In this document: positions 52,536 to 59,905 of the stretch, one piece after another | How positions within the stretch are numbered: the stretch's first letter is position 1 | Layout of the letters: the number at the start of each line of letters is the position of its first letter | DNA from: Georgenia yuyongxinii | GTDB lineage: Bacteria > Actinomycetota > Actinomycetes > Actinomycetales > Actinomycetaceae | Length of the DNA: 64,000 nucleotides | Direction: 5' to 3' | Assembly: GCF_006352065.1 (NCBI RefSeq) | Contig: NZ_CP040915.1 | Span: forward strand, 682,001 to 746,000 | Position numbers and translations under genes: made by a program | The notes under the pieces: generated by a model | What the model was told of the DNA's origin: nothing | Seen by the model: only the letters and a program-made list of their open reading frames with translations | Databases searched by the model: none

Positions 52536-54446
52536 TCAACCTCGCAAACCGCGCATGAGAGGCCCATGAGAGATGGGCCCGGCCTGATGCTGGCGCCGGT
52601 ACCCGGCAGGGTGCCTCTCGCTGGAGGCGTTCACCGGCTGGAGCTCGCGGGGGAGGGCGGCGCTCATGGGCTGGTCGCTGTGGCGGGGGCGGCGCTGCGC
52701 GAGCTGAAGTGCGCTGACCACCAGGGGGAAGTGGCTGAAGGCCTGCGGAGTGTTTCCAAGCTGGCGGCCCATCCGGGGGTCCCATTCCTCGCTGAGCAGC
52801 CCGACGTCGTTGCGCACGGCGAGCAGCCGTTCGAACAGCGCGATGGCGTCGTTCTCGCGGCCGGCATAGTGCAGGGCGTCGACCAGCCAGAAGGAGCACG
52901 CGAGGAAGACCCCCTCGCCCGCGGGCAGCCCGTCGTCAGCGGTCTCGGTGCGGTATCGCAGCACGAGCCCGTCCTGGGTCAGCTCGCGCTGGATCGCATC
53001 GATGGTGCCGAGCACGCGAGGGTCCGTGCCGGGCAGGAAGCCCACGCGCGGGATCAGCAGGAGGCTGGCGTCCAGTTCGGTGCCGCCGTAGGACTGCACG
53101 AACGTGCCACGTTCGTCGTTGTAGCCGTGGCTCAGGACGTCGGCGTGGATGTCGTCGCGAAGGTCTTGCCAGCGGCGCAGGGGGCCGGGGAGCCCGCTCT
53201 CGCGCACGGCGCGTGCCATGCGGTCGGCGGCGACCCAGGCCATGACCTTGGAGTGGGTGAAGTGGCGCCGCGGCCCGCGCATTTCCCACAGGCCGTTGTC
53301 GGGGTCCCGCCAGTGACCTTCCAGGTGGTCCATCAGTGCGACCTGCAGGTCCCAGGCGTCGTCATCGGCCGCCATGTTGGCCTGCCGGGCCAGGTGGAGC
53401 CCGTCGAGAACCTCGCCCCACACGTCTAGCTGGAACTGGCCTGCTGCGGCGTTGCCGGTGCGGACGGGGGTGGAGCCCTCGTAGCCGGCCAGCCACGGCA
53501 GGGGCGTCTCCGGCAGGCGGCGCGTGCCGTCGAGGCCGTACATGATCTGCAAGGTGCCGGGATCGCCGGCCACGGCACGGAGCAGCCACTCGCGCCAGGC
53601 GGTCGCCTCCTCGGCGTAGCCGGCCGCGAGCAGCGCCTGCAGGGTGAAGGTGGCATCGCGCAGCCAGCTGTAGCGGTAGTCCCAGTTGCGCGGCCCGCCG
53701 GGCTGTTCGGGCAACGATGTGGTGACCGCGGCGACGATGCCGCCGGTGGGCGCGTAAGTGAGTGCCTTGAGCACAATGAGGGAGCGTTGGACCGCGTCGC
53801 GCCAGCGGCCGGTGGCCGAGGAGCGTGCGGACCACCGTTCCCAGAAGTCGACGGTGTCGCGCAGTGCCTGCTCGGGGTCGAGGGGGTCGGGCGTGGCCAG
53901 GTGGCTCGGCGCCCAGGTCAGCACGAACGGGACGGTCTGGCCGGAGCGAACGACGAACTCGGAGACGGTGCGGTTGTCCTGCCCGCGCAGCGGCGCCGGG
54001 GTGCGCAGCCAGGCCGCGTCCGGACCCGCCACCGCCTCGATCGCGCCGCCGATGTTGCGCACCCACGGGACGACGTGGCCGTAGTCGAAGCGCAGACGCA
54101 GTTCCCCGGACATCGGGACGGTGCCGCGCACGCCCTGCACCAGGCGCACGACGTGGGGCGTTTCACCCCTGGGTGGCATGAAGTCGACGACCCGGACGCT
54201 TCCCGTGGGGGTGTCCCACTCGGTTTCCAACACCAGGGTGTCGCCGCGGTAGCGCCGCCGGCTGCAAGGCCCGCCGGCGGCGGGGGCAAGCAGCCACCGG
54301 CCCGCCTCGGCGGTGTCGAGCAGCGCGGCGAAACAGGCGCCGGAGTCGAACCGGGGCACGCACATCCAGTCGATCGAGCCCTCCCGGCTGACCAGGGCAG
54401 CGGTGTGCAGGTCGCCTAGGAGGGCGTAGTCCTCAATCCCGGTCAT
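52536..54446 (-). CDS. Glycoside hydrolase family 15 protein (glucoamylase/trehalase-like)
   Basis: This 636-residue cytosolic protein has the N-terminal IEDYALLGDLHTAALVSREGSIDWMCVPRFDSGACFAALL beta-sandwich entry of bacterial GH15. The (alpha/alpha)6 barrel has NWDYRYSWLRDATFTLQALL, TGNAAAGQFQLDVWGEVLDGL and SEEWDPRMGRQLGNTPQAFSHFPLV, with the catalytic Glu residues expected in the last two. It may hydrolyse trehalose or an alpha-glucan, linking sugar and osmotic stress. The C-terminal 50 or so residues are low-complexity and carry repeat site A of kimA. Site B lies 65 bp upstream of its ATG. Confidence 0.92.
   Translation of the reverse strand: MTGIEDYALLGDLHTAALVSREGSIDWMCVPRFDSGACFAALLDTAEAGRWLLAPAAGGPCSRRRYRGDTLVLETEWDTPTGSVRVVDFMPPRGETPHVVRLVQGVRGTVPMSGELRLRFDYGHVVPWVRNIGGAIEAVAGPDAAWLRTPAPLRGQDNRTVSEFVVRSGQTVPFVLTWAPSHLATPDPLDPEQALRDTVDFWERWSARSSATGRWRDAVQRSLIVLKALTYAPTGGIVAAVTTSLPEQPGGPRNWDYRYSWLRDATFTLQALLAAGYAEEATAWREWLLRAVAGDPGTLQIMYGLDGTRRLPETPLPWLAGYEGSTPVRTGNAAAGQFQLDVWGEVLDGLHLARQANMAADDDAWDLQVALMDHLEGHWRDPDNGLWEMRGPRRHFTHSKVMAWVAADRMARAVRESGLPGPLRRWQDLRDDIHADVLSHGYNDERGTFVQSYGGTELDASLLLIPRVGFLPGTDPRVLGTIDAIQRELTQDGLVLRYRTETADDGLPAGEGVFLACSFWLVDALHYAGRENDAIALFERLLAVRNDVGLLSEEWDPRMGRQLGNTPQAFSHFPLVVSALQLAQRRPRHSDQPMSAALPRELQPVNASSERHPAGYRRQHQAGPISHGPLMRGLRG
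52554..52572 (-). promoter_or_regulatory. TGAGA direct-repeat site A (kimA)
   Basis: ATGAGA at 52555 and 52566, period 11 (plus-strand reading; TCTCAT toward kimA). It lies inside the 3' end of the GH15 gene. Confidence 0.6.
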
Positions 54447-54510
54447 GGTTTCGGCTCCATCGGCTCTGGGCGGCGAGCTGCCCTGACGGAGCCAGCGTGC
54501 GACGCGGCGG

Positions 54511-54527
54511 ATGAGAGCCCCGTGAGA
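54511..54527 (-). promoter_or_regulatory. TGAGA direct-repeat site B (GH15)
   Basis: ATGAGA at 54511 and GTGAGA at 54522, period 11, 65 bp upstream of the GH15 start. Confidence 0.6.
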
Positions 54528-54575
54528 AGCAGGGACGTCCGCGTCTTCCGGTTCTGATGGCGGTGCGTCCGCACG

Positions 54576-55174
54576 TCACCATGGCGTCAGGCGTCGGCCC
54601 ATGTGGTGTGCCCCGGCCATGGCTGCGAGCAGGACCAGGAGCGCGAGGATCATCCCGGCCAGTCCTAGGCTCTGCTCGGCCTGGGCGCAGCGCGGCGAGA
54701 TACCCGATGCCCGCAACTGCGACGCCCCACAGCGCCCCTCCCAAGACGTTGAAGACGACGAATCGCCGGTAGGGCAGCCCGCTGGCGCCGGCGACACAGG
54801 GGACCACGGCGCGCAGCAACGCTGCCCAGCGGCCAATCAGCACCGCCGGCGCGCCCCACCTCTGGACGACGGCTTCGGCGGCGGCCAGGTGCCGTCGTGC
54901 GCGGTCCGGGGCGCGAGCGTCCAGCTTCGGCTCCAGCCGGGCCCCGACGGCGTAGCCGATGTTGTCCCCGACGACCGCGCCCAGCACCGCGGCGGCCATC
55001 ACGACGACCAAGGGCACCTTGCCGAGGTGGGCCAGCACGCCACCGAGCAAAACGGCGATCTCGCCCGGGACCAGCAGGCCGAGCGTGTCGAGGCTTCCAG
55101 CGCCGGAAGGGCAAAACGATCAGGAGCAGCACCCACGGGGGCACCGCCGCGAGCTCGTGGACCAGTGCGGTCAT
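54576..55174 (-). pseudogene. DedA-family membrane protein with three frameshifts
   Basis: Pieces of one DedA (SNARE-associated, undecaprenyl-phosphate/PE flippase family) protein lie in successive frames: MTALVHELAAVPPWVLLLIV, then LPALEAST, then LGLLVPGEIAVLLGGVLAHLG through VVFNVLGGALWGVAVAGIGYLA, then QAEQSLGLAGMILALLVLL to the stop. Single-base losses fit near 55,112 and 55,090, with another shift near 54,695. The conserved LVPGE motif and the GRW/PFVR-like region (IGRWAALLRAVVPCVAGAS) are still present. Decay is recent, or these are assembly errors. Confidence 0.8.
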
Positions 55175-55378
55175 GGGAAACCATCCAAGGGGTGACCAGT
55201 CAGCAGGGCGCATCTCATGGCGGCTCGTTCCCGTGGGGGCCACCAGCGCTCACGCCGATGCCCGGTGGTACTACGGGCACGAGGTCCGCGGCGGCCCTGG
55301 AGTAGTTGTCATGCCTGCCTCGCTTCTCGCTTCTCAATGAGGTGGGTGCCATCGTCGGGGTTAGCGTGCCGCGGAGGT

Positions 55379-55395
55379 ATGAGATCGCGGTGAGA
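55379..55395 (-). promoter_or_regulatory. TGAGA direct-repeat site C (dedA)
   Basis: ATGAGA at 55379 and GTGAGA at 55390, period 11, about 205 bp upstream of the dedA ATG and just after the DUF1345-like gene. Confidence 0.5.
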
Positions 55396-55408
55396 GCCGG
55401 CCCTGGGG

Positions 55409-56050
55409 TCAGGCGAGGATGTTCACCGCCCGGGCCACCACGAGGCCCACCGTGACGAAGGACAGCAGCTCTTGGGCGAGCATCGCCATCTTCACCCGCC
55501 TGGACAGCGGCAGGGTGTCGGTGGGGCTGAACGCGGTGGAGTTGGTGAAGCTGATGTAAAGGTAGTCGGCGAAGGTCGGCGTCCAGTCGGTCTGCCCCAT
55601 GCTCATCTGCGGGAAGAGGAGCTCCGGTGGGCGGTCACGGCCCACGCTGCGGGCGTGCGGGCCGCCCTGGTCGATCTCCCAGAGCACGAGCGCGAAGACG
55701 ACGACGTTGGTCAGCCACACGCCGACTGCGGCGACGATGAGCTCGCGCCCGTTGGCTCGGCCGCCGGCAAGGAGCAGCCGGGTGATGGCGACGAGGGAGA
55801 CGGCGTTGGCCGCGGCGATCACGCCGACCAGGGCCAGGGACAACGCTCGTGCGTCGCGCGACTCCCGGGTCAGCCGCGTCGGGTTGGCCAGCAGCAGCCC
55901 GACGAGCAGCGCCACCTCCAGGGCCGGAACGATCCAGCGGGGTCCGGACGTGAGGCGGTCGGGCAGGGCCAGGTGCAGGCCGGCCGCGGCGGCCACGGCG
56001 GCCGCGGCGCCCCACCGTGACTCTCCCTCGGTCCGGCGCCCTCGGTGCAC
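55409..56050 (-). CDS. DUF1345-like integral membrane protein
   Basis: 213 residues with about five hydrophobic helices. The C-terminal FADYLYISFTNSTAFSPTDTLPLSRRVKMAMLAQELLSFVTVGLVVARAVNIL matches the DUF1345/ion-channel-like family, where the conserved loop resembles a pore segment. Function unknown; it may be a two-TM-channel-like protein. It begins at a GTG 11 bp after the response regulator stop, so it is the third gene of the DUF1003-regulator-DUF1345 operon. Confidence 0.7.
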   Translation of the reverse strand: MHRGRRTEGESRWGAAAAVAAAAGLHLALPDRLTSGPRWIVPALEVALLVGLLLANPTRLTRESRDARALSLALVGVIAAANAVSLVAITRLLLAGGRANGRELIVAAVGVWLTNVVVFALVLWEIDQGGPHARSVGRDRPPELLFPQMSMGQTDWTPTFADYLYISFTNSTAFSPTDTLPLSRRVKMAMLAQELLSFVTVGLVVARAVNILA

Positions 56051-56061
56051 GTCGCCGCCGC

Positions 56062-56742
56062 TCAGCCTTCGGGGTCGAGCCGGTAGCCCGCGCCCCGGAT
56101 GGTGCGGATGGTGTCTCGGCCGAAGGGACGGTCCACCTTGTCGCGCAGGTAGCGCACGTAGACGTCGACGACGTTGGAGGCGCCGTCGTAGGCGAAGTCC
56201 CAGACGTGGTCGATCAGGGCGGTGCGGCTGTGCACCTCGCCGGGGCGGCGCATCAGCTCGTGCAGGAGCGCGAACTCCTTCGGCGACAAGGCGATGTCCA
56301 CATCCCCGCGGCGAACGAGCCGTGATGCGGGGTCGAGCATCAGGTCACCGACCTGAAGCACCGCCGGTCGTTCCAGCGGGTCGCGCCGGGTGAGCGCGCG
56401 GATCCGGGCGTAGAGCTCGGCAAGGGCGAACGGCTTGGTCAGGTAGTCGTCGGCGCCGGCATCGAGGCCTCGGACGCGGTCCGGTACGGCGTCGCGGGCG
56501 GTCAGCATGAGCACCGGCACCCAGCGACCCTCGGCGCGGATGCGGCGACACACCTCGAAGCCGTCGGGCGGGGGGATCATGGCGTCGAGCACTACCGCGT
56601 CGTAGGCGTTCTCCGACACGCTCCACAGAGCCTCGTCGCCGGTGGCGGCCACGTCCACCGCGTATCCCTCGCGCTGGAGGCTGCGCGCCAGCAGGGACCT
56701 CATGCTCGGCTCGTCCTCGACGACCAGCAGCCGCATGGTCAT
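56062..56742 (-). CDS. OmpR/PhoB-family response regulator
   Basis: 226 residues. The receiver domain has LLVVEDEPSMRSLLARSL, the phospho-acceptor Asp in AVVLDAMIPPPDG, LTARD and DDYLTKPF. The winged-helix effector has LSPKEFALLHELM, then VHSRTALIDHVWDFAYDGASNVVDVYVRYLRDKV and TIRGAGYRL. Such regulators bind direct repeats with an 11-bp period, the arrangement found five times in this cluster. ATG 56742 or 56736 could be the start. It lies 22 bp after DUF1003 and is likely autoregulated through site D. Confidence 0.95.
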   Translation of the reverse strand: MTMRLLVVEDEPSMRSLLARSLQREGYAVDVAATGDEALWSVSENAYDAVVLDAMIPPPDGFEVCRRIRAEGRWVPVLMLTARDAVPDRVRGLDAGADDYLTKPFALAELYARIRALTRRDPLERPAVLQVGDLMLDPASRLVRRGDVDIALSPKEFALLHELMRRPGEVHSRTALIDHVWDFAYDGASNVVDVYVRYLRDKVDRPFGRDTIRTIRGAGYRLDPEG

Positions 56743-56764
56743 GAGCCTAGACACCTTCGCGCCC

Positions 56765-57283
56765 TCACGTTCGGCCTCGGCCTCCGCCGCTGCTGGGCGG
56801 TCCCACATGTTCTTCGGAGCGCTCCGTCTCGACGTCGCGCCGGCCGCCGTCTCCTCGCGTCGCCTGTGGCGTCCTGGTGGTTTCCACGAGGGCGGACAGC
56901 CGGGCGAGGTCCGCGTGCAGCCGGCCCATGTCGTCGCGGAGCTCATCGACCGCTGCTGCTCGTCGCCGGTCCCACTCCAGGTCGTACAGCGCTACCTGCG
57001 CGGCCATGCGGTTGGCGCGACGGGCCTGAAGGAGCACCAGCTGCAGGTCGCAGACCATCAGCCCGGACAGGCCGAGGGTGAGCAGGGCCACCGGGCCCTG
57101 GGCACGGTCGTGCCAGACGGCCACCGCGATGCCCAGGGCGACCAGGATGGGCAGTGACGCCACGAGCACCCACGAGCCGAGGACATCACCGGCCCGCTCG
57201 ATCGCGCGTTCACCGGCGCTTCTCCGCTCTGCCCGCACCGCGGGGTGGAGCTCCCAGCCATGCCGATGTCGCAGACTGCCCAT
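56765..57283 (-). CDS. DUF1003-like membrane protein
   Basis: 172 residues: cytosolic N-terminus, two membrane helices (WVLVASLPILVALGIAVAVW and VALLTLGLSGLMVCDLQLVLL), then the basic ARRANRMAAQVALYDLEWDRR and a coiled segment ELRDDMGRLHADLARLSALVE. This is the DUF1003/low-affinity iron-permease-like layout; function unknown. ATG 57283 has GAAAGG 6 bases upstream. It is the first gene of an operon with the response regulator, and site D sits 84 bp upstream. Confidence 0.7.
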   Translation of the reverse strand: MGSLRHRHGWELHPAVRAERRSAGERAIERAGDVLGSWVLVASLPILVALGIAVAVWHDRAQGPVALLTLGLSGLMVCDLQLVLLQARRANRMAAQVALYDLEWDRRRAAAVDELRDDMGRLHADLARLSALVETTRTPQATRGDGGRRDVETERSEEHVGPPSSGGGRGRT

Positions 57284-57366
57284 CTTGGCCTTTCGATCAA
57301 CGCGGCGGCGCCGCGGCCCTCCGAGACAGCTGCTGTTCGTCATGGCGCAACGGTGCCGCGCCGAGC

Positions 57367-57383
57367 ATGAGGGGACCATGAGA
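57367..57383. promoter_or_regulatory. TGAGA direct-repeat site D (between DUF1003 operon and histidine kinase)
   Basis: ATGAGG at 57367 and ATGAGA at 57378, period 11. It lies in the divergent gap and could act on both directions. Confidence 0.6.
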
Positions 57384-57561
57384 GGCTCCTGGCAAGAGCG
57401 CTGGGGACGGCCGTGTGGGCCGTCGCCGACGGACCTGAGTTTGCTCACGGCGGGCCGGTTCGGTCACGTCCGTTTCCCACACGAGGGTCCGGGTGTTCAG
57501 GGGACGCCTCCGTCGTGATCCTGGAGGTCCGGAAGGCCCGTCGAAGCGGGGGTGAGGTGCC

Positions 57562-58902
57562 GTGCGACTGATGCCGCACTCCCTGGGTGCGCGGGTGACG
57601 TTGGTGTTCGCGGTGGGGGCGGCAGCGGCTCTGGTGCTGTGCCTGGCCCTGCTGTACCTGATCCTGAGCCGGCAGCTGGTCACGGCGCTCGATGACGACT
57701 TGCGTGCCCGCAGCGCGGACCTGGTCGCGGCCGTCGCCGCCGGTGACGTGGAGGTCGTGGTCCGGGATCCCCTGGCGCAACTCTACGGCCCGGAGGGCGC
57801 GGTGATCGCCGGGTCCGCAGCACTGGGGGACAGCCGGCTCCTGTCACCGGACGGGGTGCACCGCGTCCGGGCTGAGGAGCTGCGGACCCGGCTCCTGGCG
57901 CGCGGGGAGGAGGCGCCCACTGCGGTGCGGGTGCTCTCGCAGCGGGTCGGCGGCGACGGGGTGCTCAGCGTGGCGGTGTCGGTGGAACCGCTGCACGAGG
58001 CCCGCAGACGGTTGCTCGAGGTCCTTGTCCTCGCCGCCCCGCTGCTGGTCGCCGTCCTCGCGGTTGCCGGCTGGCTGGTGGTCCGGGCGGCGCTGCGGCC
58101 GGTGGACGTCCTGACCCGCGAGGCGGCCGCGATCTCCACCTTCGAGGCCGCCCGCGGCCTGCCGCCGGTGCCCGGCGACGATGAGATCGCCCGCCTGGCC
58201 CGCACCCTCGACGCCATGCTCCGCCGGCTGCGGGTCGCCTTTGAACGCGAGCGGGCCTTCGTCGACGACGCCAGTCACGAGCTGCGTACCCCGATCGCCG
58301 TGGTGCTCGGCGAGCTGGAGCTGGCGCTGTCCGCGGTCGACGACCCCGAAGAGGTCGAACGGTCCCTGCGGGCGGCACTGGGCGAGGCCCAGCGGCTCTC
58401 CCGGCTGGCCGAGGACCTCCTGCTGTTGGCCCGCGCGCAGGCCGGGTCCCTGGTCATCCGCCGCGAGCCGGCCGACCTGCTCGATCTTGCCGTCACCGAG
58501 GCCGGGCGCCTGGCACCGGTGCTGGGGGCGCGCATCCAGGTGTCCGGCGAGCCGGCCACCGTGGTCGGGGACCCCGACCGGCTCCGGCAGGTGCTCACCA
58601 ACCTGGCGCGCAACAGCGCCGCCGCAGGGGCGACCACGGTGCGCGTGCGCGTGGCCCGCGACCAGGCCCGGGCCATCCTCGAGGTTGCCGATGACGGACC
58701 CGGCTTCCCGCCGGGCGCCCGTGACCAGGCCTTCGAACGGTTCGTCCGCGGCACCGGCCCACGCACCCCGGGCGGCTCGGGAGCGGGACTGGGCCTGTCG
58801 ATCGTGCGGGCCATCGTCACCGCCCACGGTGGCACCGTCGAAGCGAGGAACGGGGACCCGCTCGGCGGGGCGGTGGTCACCGCACGGTTGCCCCTCGCCT
58901 GA
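57562..58902 (+). CDS. Sensor histidine kinase
   Basis: 446 residues. Helix 1 (about 10-34), an extracytoplasmic sensor of about 110 residues, helix 2 (LEVLVLAAPLLVAVLAVAGWLVV), and a HAMP segment. HisKA has the phospho-His in FVDDASHELRTPIAVVLGELELAL. HATPase_c has N-box LTNLARNSAAAGA, G1 VADDGPGFPPG, F-box FERFVRG and G2 GSGAGLGLSIV. It is the probable partner of the regulator at 56,062-56,742, although the two genes are on opposite strands with DUF1003 between. The start is a GTG with GAGGTG nearby. Confidence 0.93.
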   Translation: MRLMPHSLGARVTLVFAVGAAAALVLCLALLYLILSRQLVTALDDDLRARSADLVAAVAAGDVEVVVRDPLAQLYGPEGAVIAGSAALGDSRLLSPDGVHRVRAEELRTRLLARGEEAPTAVRVLSQRVGGDGVLSVAVSVEPLHEARRRLLEVLVLAAPLLVAVLAVAGWLVVRAALRPVDVLTREAAAISTFEAARGLPPVPGDDEIARLARTLDAMLRRLRVAFERERAFVDDASHELRTPIAVVLGELELALSAVDDPEEVERSLRAALGEAQRLSRLAEDLLLLARAQAGSLVIRREPADLLDLAVTEAGRLAPVLGARIQVSGEPATVVGDPDRLRQVLTNLARNSAAAGATTVRVRVARDQARAILEVADDGPGFPPGARDQAFERFVRGTGPRTPGGSGAGLGLSIVRAIVTAHGGTVEARNGDPLGGAVVTARLPLA

Positions 58903-58905
58903 CCA

Positions 58906-58948
58906 GAGACCGGCCCCTGGCGCATCACGTGGCGCCTGGGCCGGTCTC
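58906..58948. terminator. Bidirectional terminator hairpin
   Basis: GAGACCGGCCC pairs with GGGCCGGTCTC, with an inner GGCGC/GCGCC stem, between the convergent histidine kinase and PrsW-like genes. No T-tract is present. Confidence 0.7.
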
Positions 58949-58972
58949 GACCGCGGTCGTGCGCTCGGGCAC

Positions 58973-59905
58973 TTACGGACCGGCGCTGGTGACGGGAGCG
59001 CCGGCGAGGGTTCCGGAGGTCGACGGGGGCCCGCCCGGGGCAGCGCCGGGTCGGATCCAGCCGGTGGGCGGGCGGTTCGCCGCCTTTGGTGATTCCGCGG
59101 AGCGGCGGGCGGCTCGGTGCAGCCACCAGGTGAGTGCCATCAGGGCGGTGAAGCTGAGCAGGCCGATCGCGAGGTCGCCGTGTCCGATGGCTGCGGCGCT
59201 GTCCCATCCGGCGTGCAGGCAGATGGCGGCGACTAGGACGGCGAGGAAGCGCAGTGAGGCGAGGCCGCGGCGGCGGGCGTCGGGCACGGCGAACAGCGCG
59301 GCGCAGGCCAAGCCGGTCCAGGCGGCATGGCCGCCGAGGCTGCCCAGGCCTCGCAGCGCCAGCAGGTGGTCGACCGGCTGCAGGTTGCCGCCGGTGCGCA
59401 GCAGCACGGTGAAGGCGTATCCCATCGTCTCGACGGCGGCGAACGCGCTGCCCACGGCGACGCCGAGGACCAGCCCGTCCACGGCGCGCGGCCGGGTGTG
59501 CCGCCAGGCCAGCCAGGCCAGGAATACCGCCGGCACGGCGAGCTTCGCGCACTCCTCGATGAGGGCCACGATCGCGAACGGCAGCCAGCCCAGGGTGCGG
59601 GCGGCGTCGAACTCCAGGGTCCCGGCGAGGATGCCGCCGAGAACACCGCCCAGCACGGCAGCGGTGAGGATGTTCGGCAACGACAGGTGGGTGTGCGCGA
59701 CCGCGGTGACGAAGGTGGTCAGCGTCACCGGGACGATGGCGGCGCCCAGGAGCAGCAGGCACGGAAGGAAGATCGGGTCACCCGTGTCCAGCGTGACGGC
59801 GCCGACGGCGCCGAAGAGCACGAGCCCGGTGACCAGGACGGCGAGCCAGCCCAGGCGGGGCCAGGATGCCGGTGTGGTGGAAGTGCGATGCGCGAGGGCG
59901 TTCAC
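58973..59905 (-). CDS. PrsW-family intramembrane metalloprotease-like protein
   Basis: 310 residues with about eight hydrophobic helices. PrsW/CPBP motifs are present: IEECAK (EExxK), GSAFAAVETMGY, LGGHAAWTGL and CLHAGWD, giving the Glu and His residues of the active site. PrsW proteins cut membrane substrates such as anti-sigma factors during envelope stress. The GTG overlaps the FtsH stop (GTGA), so both proteases are co-expressed. The tail is Pro-rich and disordered. Confidence 0.88.
   Translation of the reverse strand: MNALAHRTSTTPASWPRLGWLAVLVTGLVLFGAVGAVTLDTGDPIFLPCLLLLGAAIVPVTLTTFVTAVAHTHLSLPNILTAAVLGGVLGGILAGTLEFDAARTLGWLPFAIVALIEECAKLAVPAVFLAWLAWRHTRPRAVDGLVLGVAVGSAFAAVETMGYAFTVLLRTGGNLQPVDHLLALRGLGSLGGHAAWTGLACAALFAVPDARRRGLASLRFLAVLVAAICLHAGWDSAAAIGHGDLAIGLLSFTALMALTWWLHRAARRSAESPKAANRPPTGWIRPGAAPGGPPSTSGTLAGAPVTSAGP

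Noticed and set aside
52531-52580. c-di-AMP (ydaO) riboswitch upstream of kimA
   Set aside because: The upstream DNA is the GH15 coding end with 4 bp between the genes, leaving no room for the long ydaO aptamer.
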